Assembly: GCF_020883455.1 (NCBI RefSeq)
Contig: NZ_CP086615.1
Coordinates: 1,178,001-1,242,000, forward strand
Direction of reading: 5' to 3'
Length of the DNA stretch: 64,000 nucleotides
Source: Spiribacter halobius
GTDB lineage: Bacteria; Pseudomonadota; Gammaproteobacteria; Nitrococcales; Nitrococcaceae
The translations under genes and the position numbers were made by a program. The notes under the pieces were generated by a model. The model made no database searches. It was given only the letters and a program-made list of their open reading frames with translations, and was not told where the DNA came from. Below, piece by piece: positions 34,283 through 43,147 of the stretch; position 1 is the first letter of the stretch; the number at the start of each line of letters is the position of its first letter.

Positions 34283-35764
34283 CTAGGCTGACCGCGCGTC
34301 GGGCAGCAGCCGCCGGAGCTCCTCGGAGATCTCGTAGACGCTCGCGATGGCGAGCTCGGGGCTGTCGAAATCGACACCCTCGTGGGCGGCCCGGTCGCGC
34401 AGGCGCTCCGCGTGGTACTCGCGCACCTCGGCCGGAAAGGGCATGTCGCCCGGGTCCAGGATGCGCAGATAGCCCGCATCGTCCCGGGCGGGGAGCAGGC
34501 GGCCTCGGACATGGCGGTTGGGCGACCAGGGGATGTCCAGCACCCCGGCCTCGAAGGCACGCACCGTGCCGCGGGCGACGTCGCCGTCCCCGAGCTCCAG
34601 CACCCGGTCGATGATCGGCCGCACCTCGGCATGGATCTGCGCCTTCTCCCGCTCGTACTCCGGCAGCCCGTCGAGGCGCAGCGAGCGGGCGAGGTAGATC
34701 GCCATGCGCGTCATCCGCAGGCCCTCCGCATTCGCCTCCGCGGTCGGGATGCCGTAGGCCTCGTGCACCGACTTGGTGGTCACCGAGGCGGCCCCGCCGA
34801 GGGCCGCCAGCGCCCCGCCCCAGCTCACCAGCGCCGCCGACTGGGCGTCGTCGTAGGGCCAGGCGCCCATCCAGTGCAGCGAAGTCACCGGGGTGAAGAC
34901 ATCCGTGTAGCCGAGCCGCCCCAGGTACTCCTGCACCAGCTCCCGGCAGGCGGCGATGGCCGCGGCGTCCTGCACCACGTGCAGGCACTGCCCGAGCTCG
35001 AGGCCGTAGTTGCGCACCCCCTGGGCGGCGGCGAGCAGCGCGTCGAGGACGCAGGTCATGATGGCGATGCAGGGCGGGATGTTGGTGCCGGTGAGAAACC
35101 CCGGCTGACGCCGATGCAGCTCGACGCCGTGCTCCTGGTACAGCGCCGCGAGCCGGTCCAGGTACTGATAGTTGCGGATGCCGTCCTCGATGGAGAGCTC
35201 CTTGATGTAGGAGACGGTGTAGGCGATGCCGGAGCCCAGGTAGCCGCTGAAGCCGCCGGCGAAGCCGATCTCGCCGGTGAGCTTCGGCATCGAGGTGCCG
35301 GTGAGCAGGATGGTGGGCTTCTCCACCTCGGCGACCAGCTCCCGGGCTGCGGCCACGCCATAGTTGACGATGGGGAAGCCGTTCAGCATCGAGCGCCCCT
35401 GGCGCTCGGATTCGGCGACCCCGGCCTCGGCCTCCGCGAAGCGCTCGTTGCGCGTGTAGCTGTCGGTGGTGAGCGGCACGATATCCGCCATGCCGTCGCG
35501 GTCCAGGGTGCGCATCAGCGCCTTCTGCCCCTCGAGGGTGCCGACGCCGCCACGCGGCTGGGTGAGGCAGCGCCCCTCGGCCACCGCCCGGCGCATCACC
35601 GGGGCGAGTCGCTTGTGCTCGGGCAGCGCCTGGTGGAAGGCCACCGCCTCCGCGAGGTCGACCGCCGCTCCGGTGGGCCAGCGCGCGAGATTGTCCCGGC
35701 GCATGGCGGCGAAGGCGTCATCGGGGATGCGCTCCTGGGTGAGCGCGGTATCGGATCGGGTCAT
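34283..35764 (-). CDS. glmE: Glutamate mutase epsilon (catalytic) subunit
   Basis: This 493-residue protein matches the E component of coenzyme B12-dependent glutamate mutase (EC 5.4.99.1), which interconverts L-glutamate and threo-3-methylaspartate. Family stretches are visible: QPRGGVGTLEGQKALMRTL, PLTTDSYTRNERF, LNGFPIVNYG, TNIPPCIAIMTCVLDALLAAAQGVRNYGLELGQ and TSLHWMGAWPYDDAQSAALVSWG. It overlaps glmL by four bases and is the last gene of the glmS-glmL-glmE operon. Confidence 0.93.
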   Translation of the reverse strand: MTRSDTALTQERIPDDAFAAMRRDNLARWPTGAAVDLAEAVAFHQALPEHKRLAPVMRRAVAEGRCLTQPRGGVGTLEGQKALMRTLDRDGMADIVPLTTDSYTRNERFAEAEAGVAESERQGRSMLNGFPIVNYGVAAARELVAEVEKPTILLTGTSMPKLTGEIGFAGGFSGYLGSGIAYTVSYIKELSIEDGIRNYQYLDRLAALYQEHGVELHRRQPGFLTGTNIPPCIAIMTCVLDALLAAAQGVRNYGLELGQCLHVVQDAAAIAACRELVQEYLGRLGYTDVFTPVTSLHWMGAWPYDDAQSAALVSWGGALAALGGAASVTTKSVHEAYGIPTAEANAEGLRMTRMAIYLARSLRLDGLPEYEREKAQIHAEVRPIIDRVLELGDGDVARGTVRAFEAGVLDIPWSPNRHVRGRLLPARDDAGYLRILDPGDMPFPAEVREYHAERLRDRAAHEGVDFDSPELAIASVYEISEELRRLLPDARSA

Positions 35765-37164
35765 GGCGGCTCTCCTCCGGCCAGGGGCTCGAGGCTGGCG
35801 AGCGCGAGGTCGTAGGCCGTCTCCGGGGCGACGCTCGCCAGCAGCCCGCAGGCGTAAAGCAGGTACTCGCGGTCGAGCAGGAAGCGCGGCGCCCGGGGGC
35901 GCAGCGAGGTGGGATCGTGCGGGTCGGCGGCGGTGGCCGCCAGGATGCTCCCGGCATCGCGCGCATGGGCGAGGGCGCCGCCGGTGCCGATGACGGTGCT
36001 GACGCCGCTGAGGTTCTTGCCGTGCTGGACCGTGGCCGCCCCCGCGGCGGTGTAGACGGTCTCCAGGGTGCCGGCGTGGCGTGCCACGGCGCGGCCCACC
36101 GCCAGGCGGGCGAGGGCGGCATCCACCGCGTGCTCCGCGTCGGTCTGCGGCAGCCGCTCCACCGCCCCCGCGAAGCCCGCGCAGATGGCCTCGGCGGTGT
36201 CCTCGGGCACGCCCGCCTCCCGGGCAATGGCGGCGATGCCCACCGTCTCCACGAGGGTCGCGGCGTTGTGGCGCATGCCGAGGTCGCCCTCCACCGTGCG
36301 CTTGACCCGCGGCTCCGGGAGCCCCCGGGGGATCACCCCCTCCGCCGGCAGCCCGGCGCAGACCGAGTGCACATCGGTGGTGGCGCCTCCCGGGTCCACC
36401 ACCAGCACGTCGCCGAGACCCGGGCGGTCGGTGCCGGCACCGTCGGCGAGCAGCCGTGCCGCCTCGAGCACCGCCGCGGGCGTGGGCATGAGCACGGCGT
36501 CGAGGCGCTCGCGGGCACGCTCGATGCCCTTCGCCTCGACGATGCGATCGATGAACACCTGCCGGATGGCGGCGCGGGCGGGCTCGATGTTGAGCTCGTT
36601 GTGCCGCGGCATGACGTTCTCGGCCGTCCGCACCTCCAGCGCGCCGAGCCGCTCCCGGGCCTCGTCCGCCGCGCTGCGGTTGCCGGCGAGCACCACGGGG
36701 CAGCGCAGTCCGGCGCTGCCCAGGGCGGCGGCATTGTGCAGGATGACCTCGCGGTTGCCGCCGTCGGTGCCCCCGGCGAGCAGCACCACGTCGGGCTGCC
36801 AGTCGGTGATGGTGGCGATGTCGGCGCGCGTGAGGTGATGGGTGAAGGTGCCGATGACCCGGGCGCCGGCACCGAGGGCGGCACGGCGGGCGGCCTCGGC
36901 GGTGAGGTCGCGCACGAGGCCGATGGTGACCATGCGCAGCCCCCCGGCGGCACTGCTGCTGGCGAGCCGGTGGCGGAATGCGGGAAGCGCGCCGAGCCGC
37001 GCCTCGAGGGCGTTCAGGGCCTGCTGCAGGCCCTCGGTGATGTCCGTGGCGATGGTGGATGGGCCCTGCGCGCTGCCGGCGAGCCGCCGCGCCTCGAGGT
37101 CCACGGCACGCAGCTTGGTGTAGGTGCTGCCGAAGTCGATCAGCAGGGCGTGCCCGGCCTGCAT
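35761..37164 (-). CDS. glmL: Glutamate mutase reactivase GlmL/MutL (ASKHA ATPase)
   Basis: This 467-residue protein begins ALLIDFGSTYTKLRAVDLE, the phosphate-1 loop of the actin/Hsp70-like ATPase fold, and contains LAGGTDGGN and DVLVVDPGGATTDVHSV (phosphate-2). It is the GlmL/MutL family, thought to reactivate the B12 mutase by exchanging damaged cofactor. It lies between glmS (3-bp gap) and glmE (overlap), the usual operon order. Confidence 0.92.
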   Translation of the reverse strand: MQAGHALLIDFGSTYTKLRAVDLEARRLAGSAQGPSTIATDITEGLQQALNALEARLGALPAFRHRLASSSAAGGLRMVTIGLVRDLTAEAARRAALGAGARVIGTFTHHLTRADIATITDWQPDVVLLAGGTDGGNREVILHNAAALGSAGLRCPVVLAGNRSAADEARERLGALEVRTAENVMPRHNELNIEPARAAIRQVFIDRIVEAKGIERARERLDAVLMPTPAAVLEAARLLADGAGTDRPGLGDVLVVDPGGATTDVHSVCAGLPAEGVIPRGLPEPRVKRTVEGDLGMRHNAATLVETVGIAAIAREAGVPEDTAEAICAGFAGAVERLPQTDAEHAVDAALARLAVGRAVARHAGTLETVYTAAGAATVQHGKNLSGVSTVIGTGGALAHARDAGSILAATAADPHDPTSLRPRAPRFLLDREYLLYACGLLASVAPETAYDLALASLEPLAGGEPP

Positions 37165-37167
37165 CGC

Positions 37168-37602
37168 TCAGTCCCCGCGGCCGCCGGCGCCGCGTCGCGC
37201 GAAATCCGCCTCGAGGGCGGCCACCACGTCCTCCGGCCGCGTGCCCGGCGGGAAGGCGCGGTCGAAGCCCATGTCGAGGAAGCGCTGCTCCACCGATTCC
37301 CAGGACTGCTTGCCCACCACCAGATTGCCGCCGATGTAGAGCAGGATGTCGCCGATGCCGGCCTCCACGCAGAGGTCGCGGAAGCCGCGGCAGTCGAGCT
37401 CGCCCTGACCGTAGAGCGAGGAGACGAGGATGGCGTCCGCGGCGGTCTCGATGGCGGCGTCGACAAACTCCTCCGCCGGAGTCAGCGCGCCGAGCGCCAC
37501 GATCTGATAGCCGGCCTTTTCCAGGCCGATGTTCAGGATGCGGTTGCCGACGATGTGGGTGTCCGAGCCGATGACGCCGGTCACCAGGGTCTGCCCGCCC
37601 AT
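37168..37602 (-). CDS. glmS: Glutamate mutase sigma subunit (cobalamin-binding)
   Basis: This 144-residue protein is the B12-binding component. The signature is [15 protein letters not shown]: aspartate, histidine (the lower cobalt ligand) and glycine of the DxHxxG motif are intact. Further conserved parts are [15 protein letters not shown] and [11 protein letters not shown]. The ATG at 37602 follows GGAGGAGGG; a longer frame to 37698 would add unrelated residues. It is the first gene of the operon, divergent from the tct-type transporter. Confidence 0.92.
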   Translation of the reverse strand: MGGQTLVTGVIGSDTHIVGNRILNIGLEKAGYQIVALGALTPAEEFVDAAIETAADAILVSSLYGQGELDCRGFRDLCVEAGIGDILLYIGGNLVVGKQSWESVEQRFLDMGFDRAFPPGTRPEDVVAALEADFARRGAGGRGD

Positions 37603-37660
37603 ATGGTCCCTCCTCCCCGGAATGAAGATCGGCGGCTGTCCCTGATCGATCCGACCTTGC

Positions 37661-37683
37661 GTATACACATGTATATGATATAC
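37661..37683. promoter_or_regulatory. Candidate operator in the glmS / tctC divergent promoter
   Basis: Nested palindrome: outer arms GTATA...TATAC and inner TATACA-CA-TGTATA, in the 264-bp A/T-rich region between glmS and the transporter genes. The word ACATGTATATGATATAC is repeated with three changes at 43083-43100 before the sauS-like gene, suggesting a shared regulator. Confidence 0.5.
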
Positions 37684-37866
37684 GTGACAGAGACGCAAAT
37701 GATCGATATACGGAATTTACGATCTTTCCGCACTACGCTGACAGGAGGCCCGAGCGCCCCCCGGCGGACTGCGGATGCGTCTCCGCTGCCGCCGGCAGCC
37801 CACTCCAGGGACGGCACGAAAATACGATACACGACTGATTCACAAGCAGTCCTGGAGGAGAGCAAC

Positions 37867-38877
37867 ATGTCGCGCGCAATGCGATTCACCGGTTTCGTGG
37901 CAGGGGCGGCGATCGCCCTGTGTCCCCTCGCCAGCGGCGCCCAGGAGGCGCCCGAGCCCCCGGAGGGCTTTCCCGAGCGGCCGCTGGAGATCCTCGTCCC
38001 CTACGGCACCGGCGGTGGCTCGGACCAGCTGAGCCGGGCCATGGCGAATGCCATCGAGGAAGTGTCGGGTACCTCGGTACAGGTGACCAACGCCCCCGGT
38101 GGCGGTGGCCTGGCGGCCATTCCCGACTTCATGGCGGCCCCGAAGGATGGCTACACGATGCTCGAGAGCATCGACGCCGTGGCCACCAACTACGTCTCCG
38201 GGCGCATGGAGCAGCATCCCACCGAGGACATCGAGCCGCTCGCCATCGCGCAGATCACCTTCAACCAGCTCTACATCCGGCCCGATGAGGACCGATTCAC
38301 CAACTTCGAGGAATTCGTTGAGTACGCCCAGGAGAACCCGGGTGTGCTGACGGTGGCCAATGTCGGCAACCAGGGCTCGATGGAGCGGATCAACATGCAT
38401 CTGCTCGAGCAGGATCTGGACTTCGAGACCAAGCAGATCGCATTCGATGAGCCGAGCGAGCGCTATGCCTCGGTCATCGGCGGGCACATCGACGTGCTCT
38501 TCGAGCAGCCGGGCGATGTGCGGCAGTTCCTCGAGGCCGGTCAGCTCAAGCCCATCGTGACCTTCTTCGAGTCGCGGCCGGATGCCTTCTCGGAGGTGCC
38601 GACGCATCGCCAGGTGGGTGGCGACTTCACCGCGCTCAACCGCTTCCGCGGCTTCTGGACCCATCCGGACGTGCCCGAGGAGCGCAAGCGCTATCTCGAG
38701 GCGCTGATCGGCGCCGCCTGGGAGACGGATTCCTTCCAGGAGTTCAACCGCACCAAGTACATGCACCTGGTGAACAGCTACCGCGATACCGAGGGGGCCA
38801 CCGAGCTCATCAACAACGCCATCGAGACGTACACCAACGTGTACGAGCAGATCGGCATCGAGACGCGGGGCGACTGA
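37867..38877 (+). CDS. tctC: Tripartite tricarboxylate transporter substrate-binding protein (TctC/Bug family)
   Basis: This 336-residue periplasmic protein has a signal peptide ending PLASGAQ and the Bug fold: PERPLEILVPYGTGGGSDQLSRAMANAIEE near residue 40, VTNAPGGGGLAAIPDFMAAPKDGYTM and VANVGNQGSMERINM. Bug proteins bind small carboxylates. The ATG at 37867 is preceded by GGAGGAG. Given the downstream CoA ligase and sulfoacetaldehyde-type dehydrogenase, sulfoacetate is a candidate ligand (inference). Confidence 0.9.
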   Translation: MSRAMRFTGFVAGAAIALCPLASGAQEAPEPPEGFPERPLEILVPYGTGGGSDQLSRAMANAIEEVSGTSVQVTNAPGGGGLAAIPDFMAAPKDGYTMLESIDAVATNYVSGRMEQHPTEDIEPLAIAQITFNQLYIRPDEDRFTNFEEFVEYAQENPGVLTVANVGNQGSMERINMHLLEQDLDFETKQIAFDEPSERYASVIGGHIDVLFEQPGDVRQFLEAGQLKPIVTFFESRPDAFSEVPTHRQVGGDFTALNRFRGFWTHPDVPEERKRYLEALIGAAWETDSFQEFNRTKYMHLVNSYRDTEGATELINNAIETYTNVYEQIGIETRGD

Positions 38878-38890
38878 GTCCGCCGCAGCC

Positions 38891-38914
38891 GGCCGGGGGC
38901 TTCGGCCCCCGGCC
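38891..38914 (+). terminator. Intercistronic stem-loop after tctC
   Basis: Perfect ten-base arms GGCCGGGGGC and GCCCCCGGCC closed by a stable TTCG tetraloop, 13 bases after the tctC stop. No U tract. It may limit readthrough or protect tctC mRNA so that binding protein exceeds permease. Confidence 0.65.
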
Positions 38915-38950
38915 CGTCTCCCGGTACCCCGGCCACTAGAGTGAGTCGCT

Positions 38951-39463
38951 ATGAGCTCGTCCATCCGGGTGAGGCTGGAGCTGATCGTCTGGCTGCTGAT
39001 CGCCGGCGTCTTCTACGGCCTGACCTTCCGCTTCTCGGATACCACCGGCGTCACCTTCGAGTGGGGACCCGCCGCCTGGCCCCGCGCCGCGCTGATCATC
39101 ATGGCCGTGGTGGCGGTGGCCAACTACCTCACCCACCGGCCGGTGGGCGCGGCGGCGTCCGAGCGCCAGGGCGGTGCCCGCTCCGGGCAGGAGATCGTCA
39201 ATCTGATCGGGTTGTTCGCGATCCCCCTGGTCTATATCTGGCTGCTGCCGCGCATCGGCTTCTACATCGCGACCCTGATCTTCCTGCCGGTGTACATGCG
39301 CTATCTCGGCGAGCGGCGCTGGAAGCTCATCGCCGGCGTCACGCTGCTGCTGTTCGCCCTCGTGAACCTGGTGTTCACGCACATCTTCTATGCAGGGCTG
39401 CCCACGGGTAACTGGCCGGGCTTCTACGAGGCCTCGAGCTGGTTCGTCACCCTGATCCGCTGA
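38951..39463 (+). CDS. tctB: Tripartite tricarboxylate transporter TctB-like small membrane subunit
   Basis: This 170-residue protein has four hydrophobic helices (LIVWLLIAGVFYGLTF, AALIIMAVVAVANYLT, LIGLFAIPLVYIWLLPRIGFYIATLIFLPVYM, LIAGVTLLLFALVNLVF), the TctB layout. It pairs with TctA encoded 20 bp downstream. Confidence 0.85.
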   Translation: MSSSIRVRLELIVWLLIAGVFYGLTFRFSDTTGVTFEWGPAAWPRAALIIMAVVAVANYLTHRPVGAAASERQGGARSGQEIVNLIGLFAIPLVYIWLLPRIGFYIATLIFLPVYMRYLGERRWKLIAGVTLLLFALVNLVFTHIFYAGLPTGNWPGFYEASSWFVTLIR

Positions 39464-39483
39464 CCGAGAGGAGCGCACTGGCG

Positions 39484-41001
39484 ATGGAGAACTTTCTGGG
39501 TGGCAGCGCGGCGCTGTTTTCGGACCCCGTGGCGCTCACCATATTCTTCGGCGGCCTGCTCGGCGGGCTGCTGTTCGGTGCGATCCCGGGCATCAACATG
39601 CTCACCCTGGGGGCGGTGATCCTGCCGTTCACGGTAAGCATGGATCCCACCAACGCGATCATGCTCTATTCGGTGATCTACACCTCCGGCGTGTTCGGCG
39701 GGGCGATCACCGCCATCCTGTTCAATATCCCGGGGTCGCCGGAGAACGCACCGACGGCCCTGGACGGCTACCCCATGACCCAGCAGGGCCTCGCGGCGAA
39801 GGCGATCGGGGCTGCCGTGCTCTGTTCCTCGGCCGGGGGTCTGTGCTCGGTGCTGCTGATGATGGCCGCGACGCCGGCAATCGCCGGCTGGGCGATCTCG
39901 GCATTCGGCCCGCCCGAGATCTTTGGCCTGGTGTGCCTCGGACTGGCGATGTCCGCCTCGGTGGGGGCCAGGGATCTCTGGCACGGCCTGCTCTCGGTGA
40001 CGCTTGGCATGCTCATCGCCTCCATCGGCACGGATCCGGCCGACGGCGTGCCGCGCTTCGCGTTCGGCTTCCAGTTCCTGCTCGCGGGGATCAGCTTCAT
40101 CCCGCTCGTGCTTGGGCTGTTCGCCGTCTCGGAGATCTTCAACCAGGCCGAGGAGCGCATCAATCTGGGCGGCGAGCGCCCGAAGGTGAGCATGGAGCTG
40201 CCGAGCCTGCTCGAGTTCTGGCGCATGAAGGTCACCGTGATCCGCTCGGTGATCATCGGCTTCTTCGCCGGCATCCTTCCGGGCATCGGTGCCGTGCTGG
40301 CGGCGTTCCTCAGCTACAACGAGGCGGTGCGCTGGGGCGGCAAGAACAGCCGCTTCGGCAAGGGGGAGCTCAAGGGCGTGGTGGCGTCGGAGACCGCGAA
40401 CAACGCCGCCACCGGCGCGGCCATGATTCCGCTGCTCGCCCTCGGCCTGCCCGGCGGTGCACTGACAGCCATGATGCTGGCGGTCTTCCAGCTCCACGGC
40501 ATGGAGCCGGGGCCCCTGGTGTTCATCACCTCGAGCGACCTGGTGTGGACCGTGTTCGCGGCGATGTTCTTCGCCAACCTGCTGATCCTGGCGCTGGGCT
40601 ATTTCCAGACCAAGGTGGTGGTGCACGTGCTGCGGATCCCGTTTCCGCTGCTGGGGCCAGGGATACTACTGGTGGCCACGGTGGGTGCCTACGCCCTGCG
40701 CCACCTCTCGCTGGACGTCTGGGTGATGTTCATCGCGGGTGCAGCCGGCTTCCTGCTGCGCCGCTCGGGCTACTCCGTGGCCGGCGTCATCCTCGGGGTG
40801 ATTCTCGGCGGCATCGGTGAGTCGAGCTTCACCAAGTCCATGCAGATGCTCGACTACAACCCGCTGCTGCTGTTCACGCGGCCGATCACGGCCCTGCTGG
40901 TGGGCGTCGCGCTGCTGACCATCGGCCTGCGGCTCGTGGAGGCGGTGCGCTCCTCGCGCCGGCATCGGGTCGCCCTCGCCAACGGCTCCCAGAGCGACTG
41001 A
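39484..41001 (+). CDS. tctA: Tripartite tricarboxylate transporter TctA-like large membrane subunit
   Basis: This 505-residue permease has about 12 helices and both family signatures: LFGAIPGINMLTLGAVILPFT near residue 30 and FFAGILPGIGAVLAAFLSYNEAVR near residue 260, followed by GVVASETANNAATGAAMIPLLALGLPGG. It transports the anion bound by TctC, driven by an ion gradient. It is followed 44 bp later by the SucC-like gene, suggesting one operon for uptake and CoA activation. Confidence 0.92.
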   Translation: MENFLGGSAALFSDPVALTIFFGGLLGGLLFGAIPGINMLTLGAVILPFTVSMDPTNAIMLYSVIYTSGVFGGAITAILFNIPGSPENAPTALDGYPMTQQGLAAKAIGAAVLCSSAGGLCSVLLMMAATPAIAGWAISAFGPPEIFGLVCLGLAMSASVGARDLWHGLLSVTLGMLIASIGTDPADGVPRFAFGFQFLLAGISFIPLVLGLFAVSEIFNQAEERINLGGERPKVSMELPSLLEFWRMKVTVIRSVIIGFFAGILPGIGAVLAAFLSYNEAVRWGGKNSRFGKGELKGVVASETANNAATGAAMIPLLALGLPGGALTAMMLAVFQLHGMEPGPLVFITSSDLVWTVFAAMFFANLLILALGYFQTKVVVHVLRIPFPLLGPGILLVATVGAYALRHLSLDVWVMFIAGAAGFLLRRSGYSVAGVILGVILGGIGESSFTKSMQMLDYNPLLLFTRPITALLVGVALLTIGLRLVEAVRSSRRHRVALANGSQSD

Positions 41002-41045
41002 CGCACCGGGAGTCACGACCCTCACGCACTGATGGAGGTGCCAAA

Positions 41046-42170
41046 GTGAACTTCGAGGAACACACGGGCAAGGCGGTCCTGCGCGCCGCCGGCGTCGCCA
41101 CGCCGGAAGGCCGGCTCTGCGACACGCCGGCCACGGCGCGCTCGGCGGCCGAGGCCTTCGGCACCTGCGCGGTCAAGGCGCAGGTGGCCACCGGCAAGCG
41201 CGGCAAGGCGGGGGGCATCCGCATCGCCCGCAGCCCCGAGGAGGCGGAGCAGGCCGCGGCGGACATCCTCGGCATGGAGATCGGCGGCTACACGGTGCAC
41301 CGGGTGCTGGTGGAGCAGGGCGTCGACATCCGCCAGGAGCTCTATGCGGCGGTGCTCAACGACCCCGCCACCAAGGGCCCGCTGGTGCTGGTCTCCGCCG
41401 AGGGCGGCATGGAGATCGAGGAGCTCGCGGCAGAGAAGCCGGAGAGCCTGATCCGCGTGCCGGTGGACATCCGTCACGGGGTGAGCCGCACGGCGCTCGA
41501 GCAGGCCCTGGCGGGGACCTTCACTGGCGACCAGCTGCCCGCGCTGCTGGATACCCTGGAGCGGCTGTATGCCGCCTACGCGGGGAGCGACGCCGACCTG
41601 CTGGAGATCAACCCGCTGGTGGTCACCGGCGAGGGCGGCATGCTGGCGCTCGACTGCAAGCTCTCCATCGACGACGGTGCCGTGCCGCGACAGCCGGACC
41701 TGGCCGCCGAGGCGCCCGAGGTGCCGATGACAGAGCTCGAGCGCCGGGCGCGGGAGCTGTCGCTGCCCTACATCCAGCTCGACGGCTCGGTGGGGATTCT
41801 CGCCAACGGCGCCGGGCTGACCATGACCACCATGGACGTCGTGAGCCACTACGGCGGCGCGCCGGCGAACTTCCTCGAGATCGGCGGCGAGGCCTACACC
41901 AAGGGCCGGGATGCGCTGCGGCTGGTGCTCGACAACCCCAATGTGCGCAGCCTCGTGATCAACTTCTGCGGAGCCTTCGCCCGCACCGACGTGATGACCG
42001 AGGGCGTGCTCGCGGCCTGGGACGAGGTCCGGCCGCAGGTGCCGGTGCACTTCTGCATCAACGGCACCGGCGAGGACGAGGCGCTCGCCATGGTCCGGGA
42101 CAAGCTCGGGGTAACGCCCACCCAGGTGATGGACGAGGCCGTGCAGGCGGCCGTGGAGGCGGCACGATGA
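41046..42170 (+). CDS. SucC-like CoA ligase (NDP-forming), beta subunit; proposed sulfoacetate activation
   Basis: This 374-residue ATP-grasp protein follows the succinyl-CoA synthetase beta pattern: MNFEEHTGKAVLRAAGVATPEG, AVKAQVATGKRGKAGGI, LLEINPLVVTGEGGMLALDCKLSIDD, and the C-terminal domain NGAGLTMTTMDVVSHYGGAPANFLEIGGEA. It is diverged from housekeeping SucC (shorter linkers, MEI/E-rich segment). With the SucD-like partner it would form an acyl-CoA from a carboxylate, CoA and ATP. Neighbours point to sulfoacetate, but malate or another C2-C4 acid cannot be excluded. Confidence 0.82.
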   Translation: MNFEEHTGKAVLRAAGVATPEGRLCDTPATARSAAEAFGTCAVKAQVATGKRGKAGGIRIARSPEEAEQAAADILGMEIGGYTVHRVLVEQGVDIRQELYAAVLNDPATKGPLVLVSAEGGMEIEELAAEKPESLIRVPVDIRHGVSRTALEQALAGTFTGDQLPALLDTLERLYAAYAGSDADLLEINPLVVTGEGGMLALDCKLSIDDGAVPRQPDLAAEAPEVPMTELERRARELSLPYIQLDGSVGILANGAGLTMTTMDVVSHYGGAPANFLEIGGEAYTKGRDALRLVLDNPNVRSLVINFCGAFARTDVMTEGVLAAWDEVRPQVPVHFCINGTGEDEALAMVRDKLGVTPTQVMDEAVQAAVEAAR

Positions 42171-43042
42171 TCGTAGGCGGTAACGAGACGGTGCTCGTGC
42201 AGGGCATCACCGGCAAGCAGGGGACGTTCTGGGCCGAGCGCATGCGCGATTACGGCACGCGCATCGTCGGCGGGGTGAATCCGAAGAAGGCGGGTAGCGA
42301 GCACATCGGCCTGCCGGTCTGGGGCTCGGCAAAGGAGGCCGCTGCGAGCCAGCCCATCGACGTGAGCGTGCTCTTCATCCCGCCGATGGCGGTCAAGGCT
42401 GCAGTGCTGGATGCCGTCGAGGCCGGCGTGGGCACCGTGGTGGTGCTCACCGAGCACATCCCCTCCCACGACGTGATGCACTTCCTCGCCGCCGCGCGGG
42501 AGGCAGGCACCTGCGTGATCGGGCCCAACACCGCCGGCCTGGTGACGCCGGGGCAGAGCTTCGTCGGGTTCATGCCCGCGTTCAACGAGCGCATCTTCCG
42601 GCCGGGCCGGGTGGGCGTTATCTCGCGTTCCGGCAGCCTCGGTACGCTGATTGCCCTGAACCTGGTGCAGGGCGGCCACGGCATCTCCGCGTTCATCGGC
42701 ATCGGCGGAGACCCGATCCTCGGTACCACCACCCGCGATGCCCTCGTGCGGCTGGACCAGGATCCGAACACCGATGCCGTGGTGATCGTCGGCGAGATCG
42801 GCGGTGCCATGGAGGAGGAGGCCGCGGATTACGCGCACGGCATGAGCAAGCCGATGGCCGCGTTCATCGCCGGGGCGGCCTCGCCACCGGGCAAGAAGAT
42901 GGGTCATGCCGGCGCCATCGTCATGGGTGACAAGGGGACCTACGGGGCCAAGCGTGAGGCGCTGGAGGCTGCCGGGGTGCGTGTCGTGCCCTCGCCCTCG
43001 ATGATCGCTGACGCCCTCGGCGAGGCGATGGGCGCGGTGTGA
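42167..43042 (+). CDS. SucD-like CoA ligase (NDP-forming), alpha subunit; proposed sulfoacetate activation
   Basis: This 291-residue protein has the CoA-binding domain (VLVQGITGKQGTFWAERMRDYGTRIVGGVNPKKAG) and the ligase domain with GVISRSGSLGTLIALNLVQGG and the active-site histidine in KKMGHAGAIVMGDKGTYGAK. It overlaps the SucC-like stop (ATGA), so the subunits are coupled. The known sulfoacetate route in Cupriavidus uses a different ligase, SauT; a SucCD-type substitute here is inference. Confidence 0.82.
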   Translation: MIVGGNETVLVQGITGKQGTFWAERMRDYGTRIVGGVNPKKAGSEHIGLPVWGSAKEAAASQPIDVSVLFIPPMAVKAAVLDAVEAGVGTVVVLTEHIPSHDVMHFLAAAREAGTCVIGPNTAGLVTPGQSFVGFMPAFNERIFRPGRVGVISRSGSLGTLIALNLVQGGHGISAFIGIGGDPILGTTTRDALVRLDQDPNTDAVVIVGEIGGAMEEEAADYAHGMSKPMAAFIAGAASPPGKKMGHAGAIVMGDKGTYGAKREALEAAGVRVVPSPSMIADALGEAMGAV

Positions 43043-43082
43043 CGAACCAGGCCGGCAGCGCCAGTTGGCGTTGTCGGGCAAG

Positions 43083-43100
43083 ACATGTAAATGACATATT
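43083..43100. promoter_or_regulatory. Candidate regulatory site upstream of the sauS-like gene
   Basis: ACATGTAAATGACATATT lies 48 bases before the ATG and matches the sequence starting at 37667 (ACATGTATATGATATACG) at about 14 of 18 positions. An internal promoter here would allow separate control of the dehydrogenase. Confidence 0.4.
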
Positions 43101-43147
43101 GGACTTAGCCGTGTGAGCGCACGGCCGAATGAGCAGCAGGTGATGCG

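Noticed and set aside
33048-34988. A 646-codon minus-strand open frame
   Set aside because: Antisense to the enolase-superfamily gene and out of frame with glmE; no domain content.
35917-37866. A 650-codon plus-strand extension upstream of tctC
   Set aside because: It runs antisense to glmL and glmS. The signal peptide and Shine-Dalgarno place the tctC start at 37867.
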